NCBI GenBank assembly: GCA_031769625.1
Contig: JAUIMM010002023.1
Span: 121,724 to 185,723, forward strand
Length of the DNA stretch: 64,000 nt
Origin: Taudactylus pleione
Lineage: Eukaryota; Chordata; Amphibia; Anura; Myobatrachidae
Direction: 5' to 3'
A program made the position numbers and the translations under genes. The stretch's first letter is position 1; each line of letters opens with the position of its first letter. A model generated the notes under the pieces. That model was not told the DNA's origin, did no database searches, and was given only the letters and a program-made list of their open reading frames with translations. Positions 28,094 to 45,100 of this stretch are shown here, one piece after another.

Positions 28094-30427
28094 ATACACC
28101 ATATTCTATACTATGTACCACAATACAGCTCTACACCATATTCTATACTATGAACCACTATACAACACTACACCATATTCTATACTATGTACCACTATAC
28201 AGCTCTACACCATATTCTAAACTATGTACTACTTTTCACCATATTATATACTATGTACCACTATACACCATATTCTATTCTATGTACCACTATACAGCTC
28301 TACACCGTATTCTATACTATTTACTATTGTACACCACATTCTATACAATGTACCACTATACAGCTCTACACCATATACCACTAAACACAACATTCTATAC
28401 TATGTACCACTACACCACATTCTATGCTATGTACCACTATGTACCACTATACACCACATTCTATACTATGTACCACTGTACACCATATTCTATACTATGT
28501 ACCTCTATACAAAATATTCTATAGTATGTACCACTATACACAATATTCTATACTATGTACCACTATGCAGCTCCACACCACATTCTGTACTATATACCAC
28601 TATACACCATATTCTATAGTATGTAGCACTATGCACCATATACTATACTCCGCACCACTATACATCTCTACACCATATTCTATACTATGTACCACTATAC
28701 AGCTCTACACCACATTCTATACTATGTACCACTATACTCCATATTCTACACTATGTACAACTATACACTACATTCTAAACTATGTACCACTATACACCAT
28801 ATTCTATACTATGTTCCACTATACAGTTCTTCACCACATTCGATACTATGTACCACTATACACCATATTCTATGTACCACTATACACCACATTCTAGACT
28901 ATGTACCACTATACAGCATATTCTATATTATGTACCTTTATACACCATATTCTATACTATTTACTTCTATACACCATATTATATACTATATACCACTATT
29001 AACCATATTCTATACAATGTACCACTATACACCATATTCTATACTTTATACAACTATACAGCTCTACCCCATATTCTATACTATGTACCACTATACACCA
29101 TATTCTATACTATGAACCACTATACAGCTCTACACCATATTCTATACTATTTACAACTTTACACCATATTCTATACTATGTAGCTCTATACACCTCTACA
29201 CCATATTCTATGCTATGTACCACTATACAGCTCTATACCACATTCTATACTATGTACAACTGTACAACTCTACACCATATTCTATACTATATACTACTAT
29301 AGACCACATTCTATACTAAGTACCACTATACACAATATTCTATACTATGTAGCACTATACACCACATTCTATACTATGTAACACTATACAGCTCTACACC
29401 ACATTCTATACTATGTACGACTATACAAAATATTCTATACTATGTACCACTATTAAGCTCTACACCACATCATATTCTATGTACCACTATTCACCATATT
29501 CTAGACTATGTACCAATATACCCCATATTCTATACTATGTACCACTATACACCATTTTCTATACTATAAACCACTATACAGCTCTACACCACATTCGATA
29601 CTATATACAACTATACACCATATTCTATACTATATACCACTATACACCTCTACACCATATTCTATACTATGTACCACTATACTGCTCTACACCATATTCT
29701 ATACTATATACTACTATACAACACATTCTATACTATGTACCACTATACACCATATTCTATACTATGTAACACTATACACCACATTCTATACAATGTACCA
29801 CTATACAGCTCTACACCATATACCACTATACACCACATTCTATACTATGTACCACTACACCACATTCTATGCTATGTACCACTATGTACCACTATACACC
29901 ACATTCTATACTATGTACCACTGTACACCATATTCTATACTATGTACCTCTATACAAAATATTCTATACTATGTACCACTATACACCATATTCGAAACTA
30001 TGTACCAATATACAGCTCTACACCATATTCTATACTATGTACCACAATAGAGCTCTATACCATATTCTATACTTTATACCACTATACACCATATTCTATA
30101 CTTTGTACCACTATACAGCTTTATACCACATTCTATACTATGTACCATTGTACAGCTCTAAATCACATTCTATACTATGTACCACTATACCCCATATTCT
30201 ATACTATGTACCACTATACAGCAGTACACCACATTCTATACTATGTTCCACTATACAACATATTCTATACTATGTAAAACTATACAGCTCTACACCACAT
30301 TCTATACTATGTAACCCTATACACCATTTTCTATACTATGTACCACTATACAGCTCTACACCACATTCTATACTATGTACCACTATACTCCATTTTCTAT
30401 GTACCACTATACACCACATTCTAGACT

Positions 30428-31210
30428 ATGTATCATTATACACCATATTCTATACTATGTACCTCTATACACCATATTCTATACTATATACCACTATACA
30501 CCAAATTCTATACTATATACCACTATACAACTCTACACCATATTCTATGCTATGTACCACTATACAGCTTTACACCACATTCTATACTATGTACCACTAT
30601 ACATCATATTCTATGTACCACTATACACCATATTCTAGACTAAATAACACTATACACCATATTCTAGACTATGTACCACTATACACCATATTCTATACTA
30701 TGTACCTCTATACACCACTTTCTATACTATGTACCACTATACACCACATTCTATACTATGTACCACTATACACCATATTCTATACTATGTGCCTCTATAC
30801 ACTATATTTTATACTATGTACCTCCATACACCACATTCTATACTATGTACCACTATACAGCTCTACACCATATTCTATACTATGTACCACTATACACCAT
30901 ATTCTATACTATGTACCAATATACAGCTCTACACCATATTCTATACTATGTACCACAACAGAGCTCTATACCATATTCTATACTATATACCACTATACAC
31001 CATATTCTATACTATGTACCACTATACAGCTTTATACCACATTCTAAACTATGTACCATTATACAGCTCTAAACAACATTCTATACTATGTACCACTATA
31101 CACCATATTCTACACTATGTACCACTATACAGCTCTACACCACATTCTATACTATGTACTACTATACAACATATTCTATGCTATTTACCTCTATACACCA
31201 TATTCTATAC
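30428..31210 (+). repeat. 4.5 kb-offset repeat, copy 1
   Basis: Matches 34940-35720 at offset 4512, including the CATACTATGTGCCTCTATAC-like variants, GTACCTCCATACACC and the GTACCACAACAGAGCTC monomer. Just left of it the offset is 4483, so one 29-bp monomer was gained or lost. Confidence 0.82.
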
Positions 31211-32581
31211 TATATACCACTATTAACCATATTCTATACAATGTACCACTATACACCATATTCTATACTTTATACCACTATACAGCTCTACCCCATATTC
31301 TATACTATGTACAACTATACTTCATATTCTATACTATGAACCACTATACAGCTCTACATCATATTCTATACTATTTACCACTTTACACCATATTCTATAC
31401 TATGTAGCACTATACACCTCTACACCATATTCTATGCTGTGTACCACTATACAGCTCTATACCACATTCTATACTATGTACAACTGTACAACTCTACACC
31501 ATATTCTATACTATATACTACTATAGACCACATTCTATACTAAGTACCACTATACACAATATTCTATACTATGTAGCACTATACACCACATTCTATACTA
31601 TGTAACACTATACAGCTCTACACCACATTCTATTCTATGTTTGACTATACACCATATTCTATACTATGTACCTCTATACACCACATTCTATACTATGTAC
31701 CACTATACACCACATTCTATACTATGTAGCACTATACACCATATGCTATACTATGTGCCTCTATACACTATATTATATACTATATACCACTATACACAAC
31801 AATCTATATTATGTTCCACTATACAGCTCTACACCACATTCTATACTATGTACCACTATACACCATACACTATACTATGTACCTCTATACACCATTTTCT
31901 ATACTATGTACCACTTTACAGCTCTACACCACAATCTATACTATGTAACACTATACAGCTCTAAACCACATTCTATACTATGTACCACTATACACAATAT
32001 TCTTTACTATGTACCACTATACACCATAATCTATACTATGTACCACTATACACCACATTCTATACTATGTACCTTTATACAGCTTTACACCACATTCTAT
32101 ACTATGTACCACTATACATCATATTCTATGTACCACTATACACCATATTCTATACTATGTACCTCTATACACCATAGTCTATACTATATACCACTATACA
32201 CCACATCCTATACTATGTACCATTATACAGCTCTACACTATATTCTATACTATTTACCACTTTACACCATATTCTATACTATGTAGCACTATACACCTCT
32301 ACAGCATATTCTGTGCTATGTACCATTATACAGCTCTATACCACAATCTATACTATGTACAACTGTACAGCTCTACACCATATTCTATACTATATACTAC
32401 TATAGACCACATTCTATACTAAGTACCACTATACACAATATTCTATACTATGTAGCACTAAACACCACATTCTATACTATGTAACACTATACAGCTCTAC
32501 ACAACATTCTATACTATGTACAACTTTACACCATATTCTAGACTATGTACAACTATTTAGCTCTACAACACATTCTATACT

Positions 32582-33340
32582 ATGTACCACTATACACCAC
32601 ATTCTATACTATGTACCATTATACAGCTTTACACCACATTCTATACTATGTATCACTATACATCATATTCTCTATACCACTATACACCATATTCTAGACT
32701 ATGTAAAACTATACACCATATTCTAGACTATGTACCACTATACACCATATTCTATACTATGTACCTCTATACACCACATTCTATACTATGTACCACTATA
32801 CACCACATTCTATACTATGTACCACTATACACAATATTCTATACTATGTGCCTCTATACACTATATTCTATATTATGTACCACCATACACCACATTCTAT
32901 ACTATGTACCACTATACAGCTCTACACCACATTCTGTACTATGTACCTCTATACACCATATTCTAAACTATGTACCAATATACAGCTCTACACCATATTC
33001 TATACTACGTACCACAATAGAGCTCTATACCATATTCTATACTTTATACCACTATACACCATATTCTATACTTTGTACCACTATACAGCTTTATACCACA
33101 TTCTATACTATGTACCATTATACAGCTCTAAACCACATTCTATTCTATGTAACACTATACACCATATTCTATACTATGTACCACTATACAGCTGTACACC
33201 ACATTCTATACTATGTACCACTATACAACATATTCTATTCTATGTAAAACTATACAGCTCTACACCACATTCTATACTATGTAACACTATACACCATATT
33301 CTATACTATGTACCACTATACAGCTCTACACCACATTCTA
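32582..33340 (+). repeat. 1.55 kb-offset repeat, copy 1
   Basis: Matches 34132-34890 at offset 1550: same TATCACTATACATCATATTC monomer, same GTACCACCATACACC variant and the same order of 37-bp monomers, with one internal deletion in the second copy. Confidence 0.78.
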
Positions 33341-34131
33341 TACTATGTACCACTATACTCCATATTCTATGTACCACTATACACCACATTCTAGACTATG
33401 TACCATTATACACCATATTCTATACTATGTAACTCTATACAACATATTCTATACTATGTACCTCTATACACCATATTCTATACTATATACCACTATACAC
33501 CAAATTCTATACTATATACCACTATACACCTCTACACCACATTCTATACTATGTACAATTATACAGCTTTACACCACATTCTATACTATGTACCACTATA
33601 CATCATATTCTATGTACCACTATACACCATATTCTATACTATGTACCTCTATACACCATAATCTATACTATATATCACTATACACCACATCCTATACTAT
33701 GTAACATTATACAGCTCTACACCGCATTCTATGCTATGTACCACTATACACCATATTCTATACTATGAACCACTATACAGCTCTACACTATATTCTATAC
33801 TATTTACCACTTTACACCATATTATATACTATGTAGCACTATACACCTCTACAGCATATTCTATGCTTTGTACCACTATACAGCTCTATACCACATTCTA
33901 TACTATGTACAACTGTACAGCTCTACACCATATTCTATACTATATACTACTATAGACCACATTCTATACTAAGTACCACTATACACAATATTCTATACTA
34001 TGTAGCACTATACACCACATTCTATACTATGTAACACTATACAGCTCTACACCACATTCTATACTATGTACGACTTTACACCATATTCTATACTATGTAC
34101 AACTATTTAGCTCTACACCACATTCTATACC

Positions 34132-34890
34132 ATGTACCACTATACACCACATTCTATTCTATGTACCATTATACAGCTTTACACCACATTCTATACTATG
34201 TATCACTATACATCATATTCTATATACCACTATACACCATATTCTAGACTATGTAAAACTATACACCATATTCTAGACTATGTACCACTATACACCATAT
34301 TCTATACTATGTACCTCTATACACCACATTCTATACTATGTACCACTATACACCACATTCTATAGTATGTACCACTATACACCATATTCTATACTATATG
34401 CCTCTATACACTATATTCTATATTATGTACCACCATACACCACATTCTATACTATGTACCACTATACACCATATTCTAAACTATGTACCAATATACAGCT
34501 CTACACCATATTCTATACTATGTACCACAATAGAGCTCTATACCATATTCTATACTTTATACCACTATACACCATATTCTATACTTTGTACCACTATACA
34601 GCTTTATACCACATTCTATACTATGTACCATTATACAGCTCTAAACCACATTCTATACTATGTACCATTATACACCATATTCTAAACTATGTACCACTAT
34701 ACTGCTGTACACCACATTCTATACTATGTACCACTATACAACATATTCTATTCTATGTAAAACTTTACAGCTCTACACCACATTCTATACTATGTACCAC
34801 TATACACCATATTCTATACTATGTACCACTATACAGCTCTACACCACATTCTATACTATATACCACTATACTCCATATTCTATGTACCAC
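34132..34890 (+). repeat. 1.55 kb-offset repeat, copy 2
   Basis: Second copy of 32582-33340. It runs straight on into the 4.5 kb-offset copy at 34940. Confidence 0.78.
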
Positions 34891-34939
34891 TATACACCAC
34901 ATTCTAGACTATGTACCATTATACACCATATTCTATACT

Positions 34940-35720
34940 ATGTAACTCTATACACCATATTCTATACTATGTACCTCTATACACCATATGCTATACTATA
35001 TACCACTATTCACCAAATTCTATACTATATACCACTATACACCTCTACACCATATTCTATGCTATGTACCACTATACAGCTTTACACCACATTCCATACT
35101 ATGTACCACTATACATCATATTCTATGTACCACTATACACCATATTCTAGACTATATAACACTATACACCATATTCTAGACAATGTACCACTATACACCA
35201 TATTCTATACTATGTACCTCTATACACCATTTTCTATACTATGTACCACTATACACCACATTCTATACTATGTACCACTATACACCATATTCTATACTAT
35301 GTGCCTCTATACACTATATTTTATACTATGTACCTCCATACACCACATTCTATACTATGTACCACTATACAGCTCTACACCACATTCCATACTATGTACC
35401 ACTATACACCATATTCTATACTATGTACCAATATACAGCTCTACACCGTATTCTATACTATGTACCACAACAGAGCTCTATACCATATTCTATACTTTAT
35501 ACCACTATACACCATATTCTATACTATGTACCACTATACAGCTTTATACCACATTCTATACTATGTACCATTATACAGCTCTAAACAACATTCTATACTA
35601 TGTACCACTATACACCTTATTCTACACTATGTACCACTATACATCTCTACACTACATTCTATACTATGTACCACTATACAACATATTCTATACTATGTAC
35701 CACTATACACCTCTACACCA
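34940..35720 (+). repeat. 4.5 kb-offset repeat, copy 2
   Basis: Second copy of the stretch at 30428-31210 with the same order of variants. Confidence 0.82.
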
Positions 35721-37286
35721 CATTCTATACTATGTTCCACTATACTCCATATTCTATGTACCAATATACACCACATTTTAGACTATGTAACATTATACAC
35801 CATAATCTATACTATGTAACTCTATACACCATATTCTATACTATGTACCTCTATACACCATATTCTATACTATATACCACTATACACCATATTCTATACT
35901 ATATACCACTATACAGCTCTACCCCATATTCTATACTATGTACCACTATACACCATTTTCTATACTATGAACCACTATACAGCTTTACACCACATTCTAT
36001 ACTATATACAACTATACACCATATTCTATACTATATACCACTATATACCTCTACACCATGTTCTATACTATGTACCACTATACTGCTCTATACCATATTC
36101 TATACTATATACTACTATACAACACATTCTATACTATGTACCACTATACACCATATTCTATACTATGTAACACTATACACCACATTCTATACTATGTACC
36201 ATTATACAGCTCTACATCACATTCTATAACATGTACCACTATATACCACATTTTATACTATGTACCACTATACAGCTCTAAACAATATTCTATACTATGT
36301 ACCACTATACAGCTCTACACCACATTCTATACTATGTACCACTATACACCATATTCTATACTATGTACCAATATACACCATATTCTATACTATATACCAC
36401 TATACACCACATCCTATACTATGTACCATTATACAGCTCTACACCACATTCTATACTATGTACCACAATACACCATATTCTATACTATGTAACACTATAC
36501 ACCACATTCTATACTATGTACCATTATGCAGCTCTACACCACATTCTATAATATGTACCACTATATACCACATTTTATACTTTGTACCACTATACAGCTC
36601 TAAACAATAATCTATACTATGTACCACTATACAGCTCTACACCACATTCTATACTATGTACCACTATACACCATATTCTATACTATGTACCACTATACAC
36701 CATATTCTATACTATGTACCTTTATACACCATATTCTATACTATATACCACTATACACCACATCCTATACTATGTACCATTATACAGCTCTACACCACAT
36801 TCTTTACTATGTACCACAATACACCATATTCTATACTATGTACCACTATACAGCTCTACACCACATTCTATACAATGTACCGCTATACACCATATTCTAT
36901 GTACCACTATACACAACATTCTAGACTATGTACCACTATACACCATATTCTATAATATTTACCTTTATACACCATATTCTATACTATTTACCTCTATACA
37001 CCATATTCTATACTATATACCACTATTAACCATATTCTATACTATGTACCACTATACACCATATTCTATACTATGTACCTCTATACACCATATTCTATAC
37101 TATATACCACTATACACCACATCCTATACTATGTACCATGATACAGCTCTACACCACATTCTATACTATGTACCACAATACACCATATTCTATACTATGT
37201 ACCATTATACAGCTCTACACCACATTCTACACTGTGTTCCACTATACACCACATTCTATACTATGTACCAATATACACCATATTCT

Positions 37287-40200
37287 ATACTATGTACCAC
37301 TATACAGCTCTACACCATATTCTATACTATGTACAACTATACAGCACTACACCATATTCTATACTATGTACCACTGTACACCATATTCTATACTGTGTAC
37401 CACTATACACCACATTCTATACTATGTACCACTATACAGCTCTACAACACATTCTATTCTATGTACCACTATACACCATATTCTATACTATGTACCACTA
37501 TACAGATCTACACCACATTCTATACTATGTCCAACTATACAGCTCTACACCGTATTCTATACTATGTACTACTATACACCACATTCTATACTATGTACCA
37601 CTATACAGCTCTACACCATATACCACTATACACCACATTCTATACTATGTACCACTACACCACACTCTATACTATGTACCACTATGCAACACTATACACC
37701 ACATTCTATACTATGTACCACTATACACCATATTCTATACTATGTACCTCTATACACCGTATTTTCTACTATGTACCACTATACACCATATGCTATACTA
37801 TGTACCACTATACAGCTCTACACCACATTCTATACTATATACCACTATACACCATATTCTATACTATGTAGCACTATACACCATATTCTATAGTATATAC
37901 CACTATACAGCTCTACACCATATTCTATACTATGTATCACTATACACAATACTCTATACTATGCACCACTTTACAGCTCTACACCATATTCTATACTATA
38001 TACCACTATACACCATATTGTATACTATGTACCACTATACAGCTCTACACCATATTCTATACTATGTACCACTTTACAGCTCTACACCATATTCTATACT
38101 ATATACCACAATACAGCTCTATACCATATTCTATACTATATGCTACTATACACCATATTCTATACTATGTACCACTATACAGCTTTATACCACATTCTAT
38201 AGTATGTACCATTATACAGCTGTAAACCACATTCTATACTATGAACCTCTATACACGATATTCTATACTATGTACCACTATACAACATATTCTATACTAT
38301 GTACCAATTAACAACTCTACACCACATTATATACTATGTACCACTATACACCATATTCTAGACTATCTACCAACATACAGCTCTACACCACATTCTATAT
38401 GATGTACCACTATACACCATATTCCAGACTATGTACGTCTATACACCATATTCTATACTATGTACCTCTATAAACCATATTCTATACTATATACCACTAT
38501 ACACCATATTCTATACTATGAACCACTATACACCATATTCTATACTATATACCACTATATAGCTCTACCCCATATTCTATACTATGTAATACTATACACC
38601 TTTTTCTATACTATGAACCACTATACAGCTCTACACCATATTCTATACTATATACCACTATACACCATATTCTATACAATGTACCACTATACACCTCTTC
38701 TCCATACTCAATACTATGTACTACTATACAGCTCTACACCATAATATGTACTATATACTACTATACACAACATTCTATACTATGTACCACTATACACCAT
38801 ATTCTAAAATATGTAACACTATACACCACATTCTATACTATGTACCAATATACACCATATTCTATACTTTGTACCTCTATACATTATGTTCTATACTATG
38901 TACCACTATATACCACATTCTATACTATGTACTACTATACAGCTCTACACCATATTCTATACTATGTACCACTATACATCTGTACACCACATTCTATACT
39001 ATGTACCACTGAACACCATATTCTATACTATGTACCACTATACACCACATTCTATACTATGTACCACTATACAACATATTCTATACTATGTAATTCTATA
39101 CACCATATTCTATACTATGTACCACTATACACCACATTCTATACTATGTACCATTATACAGCTCTACACCACATTCTATATTATGTACTACTATACACCA
39201 TATTCTATGTACCACTATACACCACATTCTAGACTATGTCTGACTATACACCATATTCTACACTATGTAGCACTATACACCTTATTCTATACTATGTACC
39301 TCTATACACCATATTCTATACTATGTACCACTATACACCATATTTTATACTATGTACCACAAAACACCATATTCTATACTATGTACCACTATATACCATA
39401 TTCTATACTATGTACCACTATACTGTTCTACATCATATTCTATACTATGTACCACTATACACCATATTCTATACTATGAACCACTATACAGCTCTACACC
39501 ATATTCTATACTATGTACCACTATACACCATACTCTATACTATGTACCACTTTACACCATATTTTATACTATGTACCACTATACACCACATTCTATACTA
39601 TTTACCTCTATACACCATATTCTATACTATGTACCTCTATACACCATATTCTATACTATATACCACTATACACCATATTCTATACAATGTACCACTATAC
39701 ACCATATTCTATACTATATACAACTATTCAGCTCTTCCCCATATTCTATACTCTGTACCACTATACACCATATTCTATACTATGAACCACTATACAGCTC
39801 TACACCATATTCTATACTATGTACCACTAAACACCATATTCTATGTACCACTATACACCATATTCTATACTATGTAGCACTATACACCTTATTCTATACT
39901 ATGTACCTCTATACACCATATTCCATACTATGTACGATTATACACCATATTTTATACTATGTACCACAAAACTCCATAATCTATACTATGTACCACTATA
40001 TACCATATTCTATAGTATAAACCGCTATACACCATATTTTATACTATGTACCACTATACAACACATTCTATACTATGTCTGAATATACACCATATTCTAT
40101 ACTATGTACCTCTATACACCATAATTTATACTATTTACCACTATACACCACATTCTATACTATGTAGAACTATACACCATATTCTATACTATGTACCTCT

Positions 40201-41489
40201 ATACACCATATTCTATACTATGTACCACTATACACCATATTCTATTCTATATACCACAATACACCATATTCTATACTATGTACCTCTTTACACCATATTC
40301 TATACTATGTACCACTATACTGTTCTACACCATATTCTATACAATGTACCACTATACAGCTCTTCACCATATTATTTACTCTGTACCACTATACACCATA
40401 CTCTATACTATGTACCACTTTACACCATATTCTATACTATGTACCACTATACACCACATTCTATACTATGTACCTCTATACACCATATTCTATACTTTGT
40501 ACCTCTATACACCATATTCTATACTATATACCACTATACACCATATTCTATACAATGTACCGCTATACACCATATTCTATACTATATACAACTATTCAGC
40601 TCTACCCCATATTCTATACTCTGTACCACTATACACCATATTCCATACTATGAACCACTATACAGCTCTACACCATATTCTTTACTGTCTACCACTATAC
40701 ACCTCTACACCATATTCTATACTATGTACCACTATACAGCTCTATTCCACTTTCTATACTATGTACCACTGTACAGCTCTACACCATATTCTATACTATT
40801 TACTACTATACACCACATTCTTTACTAAGTACCACTATACACCATATTCTATACTATGTAGCACTATATATCCCATTCTGTACTATATACCACTACACAG
40901 CTCTACACCACATTCTATACTATGTACCACTATACACCATATTCTATACTATGTACCACTATACAGCTCAACACCACATTCTATACTATGTACCACTATA
41001 CACCATATTTAAGACTATGTACCACTATACACCATATTCTATACTATGTACCTCTATACTCCATATTCTATACTATGTACCTCTATACACCATATTCTAT
41101 ACTATGTACCACTCACTATACACCACATTCTATACTATGTACCACTATACACCATATTCTATACTTTGTACCTCTATTCACTATGTTCTATACTATGTAC
41201 CACAATACACCACATTCTATACTATGTACCACTATACAGCTTTACAACACATTCTATAATATGTACTACTATACACCACATTCTATACTATAAACCACTA
41301 TACAGCTCTACACAACATTCCATACTATGTACCACTATACACCATATTCTATACTATGTACCATTATACAGCATTACACCACATTCTATAATATGTACTA
41401 CTATACACCACATTCTATACTATAAACCACTATACAGCTCTACACAACATTCTATACTATGTACCACTATACACCATATCCTATACTAT
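37287..41489 (+). repeat. 4203-bp segment X, copy 1
   Basis: Matches 42130-46332 at a constant offset of 4843. Edges read directly: the bases just outside differ (37286 T against 42129 C; 41490 G against 46333 A). In all interior stretches I compared, including rare variants such as the CTCTTCTCCATACTCAATAC monomer and the CCACTCACTATACACC 4-bp insertion, I found no difference. Confidence 0.93.
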
Positions 41490-42129
41490 GTACCACTATA
41501 CACCTCTACACCATATTCAATGCTATGTACCACTGTACAGCTCTATACCACATTCTATACTATGTACAACTGTACAGCTCTACACCATATTCTATAGTCT
41601 ATACTGCTAAAGATCACATTCTATACTAAGTACCACTATACACCATATTCTATACTATGTAGCAATATACACCACATTCTATACTATGTAACACTATACA
41701 GCACTACACCACATTCTATACTATGTACCACTATAATCCATATTCTATACTATGTACCACTATTCAGCTCTACACCACATTCTATTCTATGTACCACTAT
41801 ACACCATATTCTAGACTATGTATCACTATACACCATATTATATACTATTTACCTCTATACACCACATTCTATTCTATGTACCACTATACACCACATTCTA
41901 TACTAAGTACCACTATACACCATATTCTATACTTTGTACCTCTACACCATATTCTTTACAATGTACCACTTTACACCATATTCTATACTATGTACCACAA
42001 TACACCATATTCTATACTATGTTCCACTGTACAACGTATTCCATACTATGTACCACTATACACCATATTCTATACTATGTACCTCTATACACCATATTCT
42101 ATACTATGTACCACTATACACCATATTCC
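41490..42129 (+). repeat. 640-bp spacer between the two X copies
   Basis: Ordinary plus monomers. The stretch resembles 47.88-48.52 kb at an offset of about 6391, with small differences. Near 41941 the spacer reads GTACCTCTACACC where the later copy reads GTACCTCTATACACC, a 2-bp loss. It belongs to the same longer unit rather than being foreign DNA. Confidence 0.85.
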
Positions 42130-45100
42130 ATACTATGTACCACTATACAGCTCTACACCATATTCTATACTATGTACAACTATACAGCACTACACCATAT
42201 TCTATACTATGTACCACTGTACACCATATTCTATACTGTGTACCACTATACACCACATTCTATACTATGTACCACTATACAGCTCTACAACACATTCTAT
42301 TCTATGTACCACTATACACCATATTCTATACTATGTACCACTATACAGATCTACACCACATTCTATACTATGTCCAACTATACAGCTCTACACCGTATTC
42401 TATACTATGTACTACTATACACCACATTCTATACTATGTACCACTATACAGCTCTACACCATATACCACTATACACCACATTCTATACTATGTACCACTA
42501 CACCACACTCTATACTATGTACCACTATGCAACACTATACACCACATTCTATACTATGTACCACTATACACCATATTCTATACTATGTACCTCTATACAC
42601 CGTATTTTCTACTATGTACCACTATACACCATATGCTATACTATGTACCACTATACAGCTCTACACCACATTCTATACTATATACCACTATACACCATAT
42701 TCTATACTATGTAGCACTATACACCATATTCTATAGTATATACCACTATACAGCTCTACACCATATTCTATACTATGTATCACTATACACAATACTCTAT
42801 ACTATGCACCACTTTACAGCTCTACACCATATTCTATACTATATACCACTATACACCATATTGTATACTATGTACCACTATACAGCTCTACACCATATTC
42901 TATACTATGTACCACTTTACAGCTCTACACCATATTCTATACTATATACCACAATACAGCTCTATACCATATTCTATACTATATGCTACTATACACCATA
43001 TTCTATACTATGTACCACTATACAGCTTTATACCACATTCTATAGTATGTACCATTATACAGCTGTAAACCACATTCTATACTATGAACCTCTATACACG
43101 ATATTCTATACTATGTACCACTATACAACATATTCTATACTATGTACCAATTAACAACTCTACACCACATTATATACTATGTACCACTATACACCATATT
43201 CTAGACTATCTACCAACATACAGCTCTACACCACATTCTATATGATGTACCACTATACACCATATTCCAGACTATGTACGTCTATACACCATATTCTATA
43301 CTATGTACCTCTATAAACCATATTCTATACTATATACCACTATACACCATATTCTATACTATGAACCACTATACACCATATTCTATACTATATACCACTA
43401 TATAGCTCTACCCCATATTCTATACTATGTAATACTATACACCTTTTTCTATACTATGAACCACTATACAGCTCTACACCATATTCTATACTATATACCA
43501 CTATACACCATATTCTATACAATGTACCACTATACACCTCTTCTCCATACTCAATACTATGTACTACTATACAGCTCTACACCATAATATGTACTATATA
43601 CTACTATACACAACATTCTATACTATGTACCACTATACACCATATTCTAAAATATGTAACACTATACACCACATTCTATACTATGTACCAATATACACCA
43701 TATTCTATACTTTGTACCTCTATACATTATGTTCTATACTATGTACCACTATATACCACATTCTATACTATGTACTACTATACAGCTCTACACCATATTC
43801 TATACTATGTACCACTATACATCTGTACACCACATTCTATACTATGTACCACTGAACACCATATTCTATACTATGTACCACTATACACCACATTCTATAC
43901 TATGTACCACTATACAACATATTCTATACTATGTAATTCTATACACCATATTCTATACTATGTACCACTATACACCACATTCTATACTATGTACCATTAT
44001 ACAGCTCTACACCACATTCTATATTATGTACTACTATACACCATATTCTATGTACCACTATACACCACATTCTAGACTATGTCTGACTATACACCATATT
44101 CTACACTATGTAGCACTATACACCTTATTCTATACTATGTACCTCTATACACCATATTCTATACTATGTACCACTATACACCATATTTTATACTATGTAC
44201 CACAAAACACCATATTCTATACTATGTACCACTATATACCATATTCTATACTATGTACCACTATACTGTTCTACATCATATTCTATACTATGTACCACTA
44301 TACACCATATTCTATACTATGAACCACTATACAGCTCTACACCATATTCTATACTATGTACCACTATACACCATACTCTATACTATGTACCACTTTACAC
44401 CATATTTTATACTATGTACCACTATACACCACATTCTATACTATTTACCTCTATACACCATATTCTATACTATGTACCTCTATACACCATATTCTATACT
44501 ATATACCACTATACACCATATTCTATACAATGTACCACTATACACCATATTCTATACTATATACAACTATTCAGCTCTTCCCCATATTCTATACTCTGTA
44601 CCACTATACACCATATTCTATACTATGAACCACTATACAGCTCTACACCATATTCTATACTATGTACCACTAAACACCATATTCTATGTACCACTATACA
44701 CCATATTCTATACTATGTAGCACTATACACCTTATTCTATACTATGTACCTCTATACACCATATTCCATACTATGTACGATTATACACCATATTTTATAC
44801 TATGTACCACAAAACTCCATAATCTATACTATGTACCACTATATACCATATTCTATAGTATAAACCGCTATACACCATATTTTATACTATGTACCACTAT
44901 ACAACACATTCTATACTATGTCTGAATATACACCATATTCTATACTATGTACCTCTATACACCATAATTTATACTATTTACCACTATACACCACATTCTA
45001 TACTATGTAGAACTATACACCATATTCTATACTATGTACCTCTATACACCATATTCTATACTATGTACCACTATACACCATATTCTATTCTATATACCAC

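Noticed and set aside
36582..37871. 429-codon plus-strand frame, and other 300-400 codon frames (e.g. 41934-43154)
   Set aside because: Same cause. Overlapping frames in the other two phases are equally long and encode the same rotated peptide.
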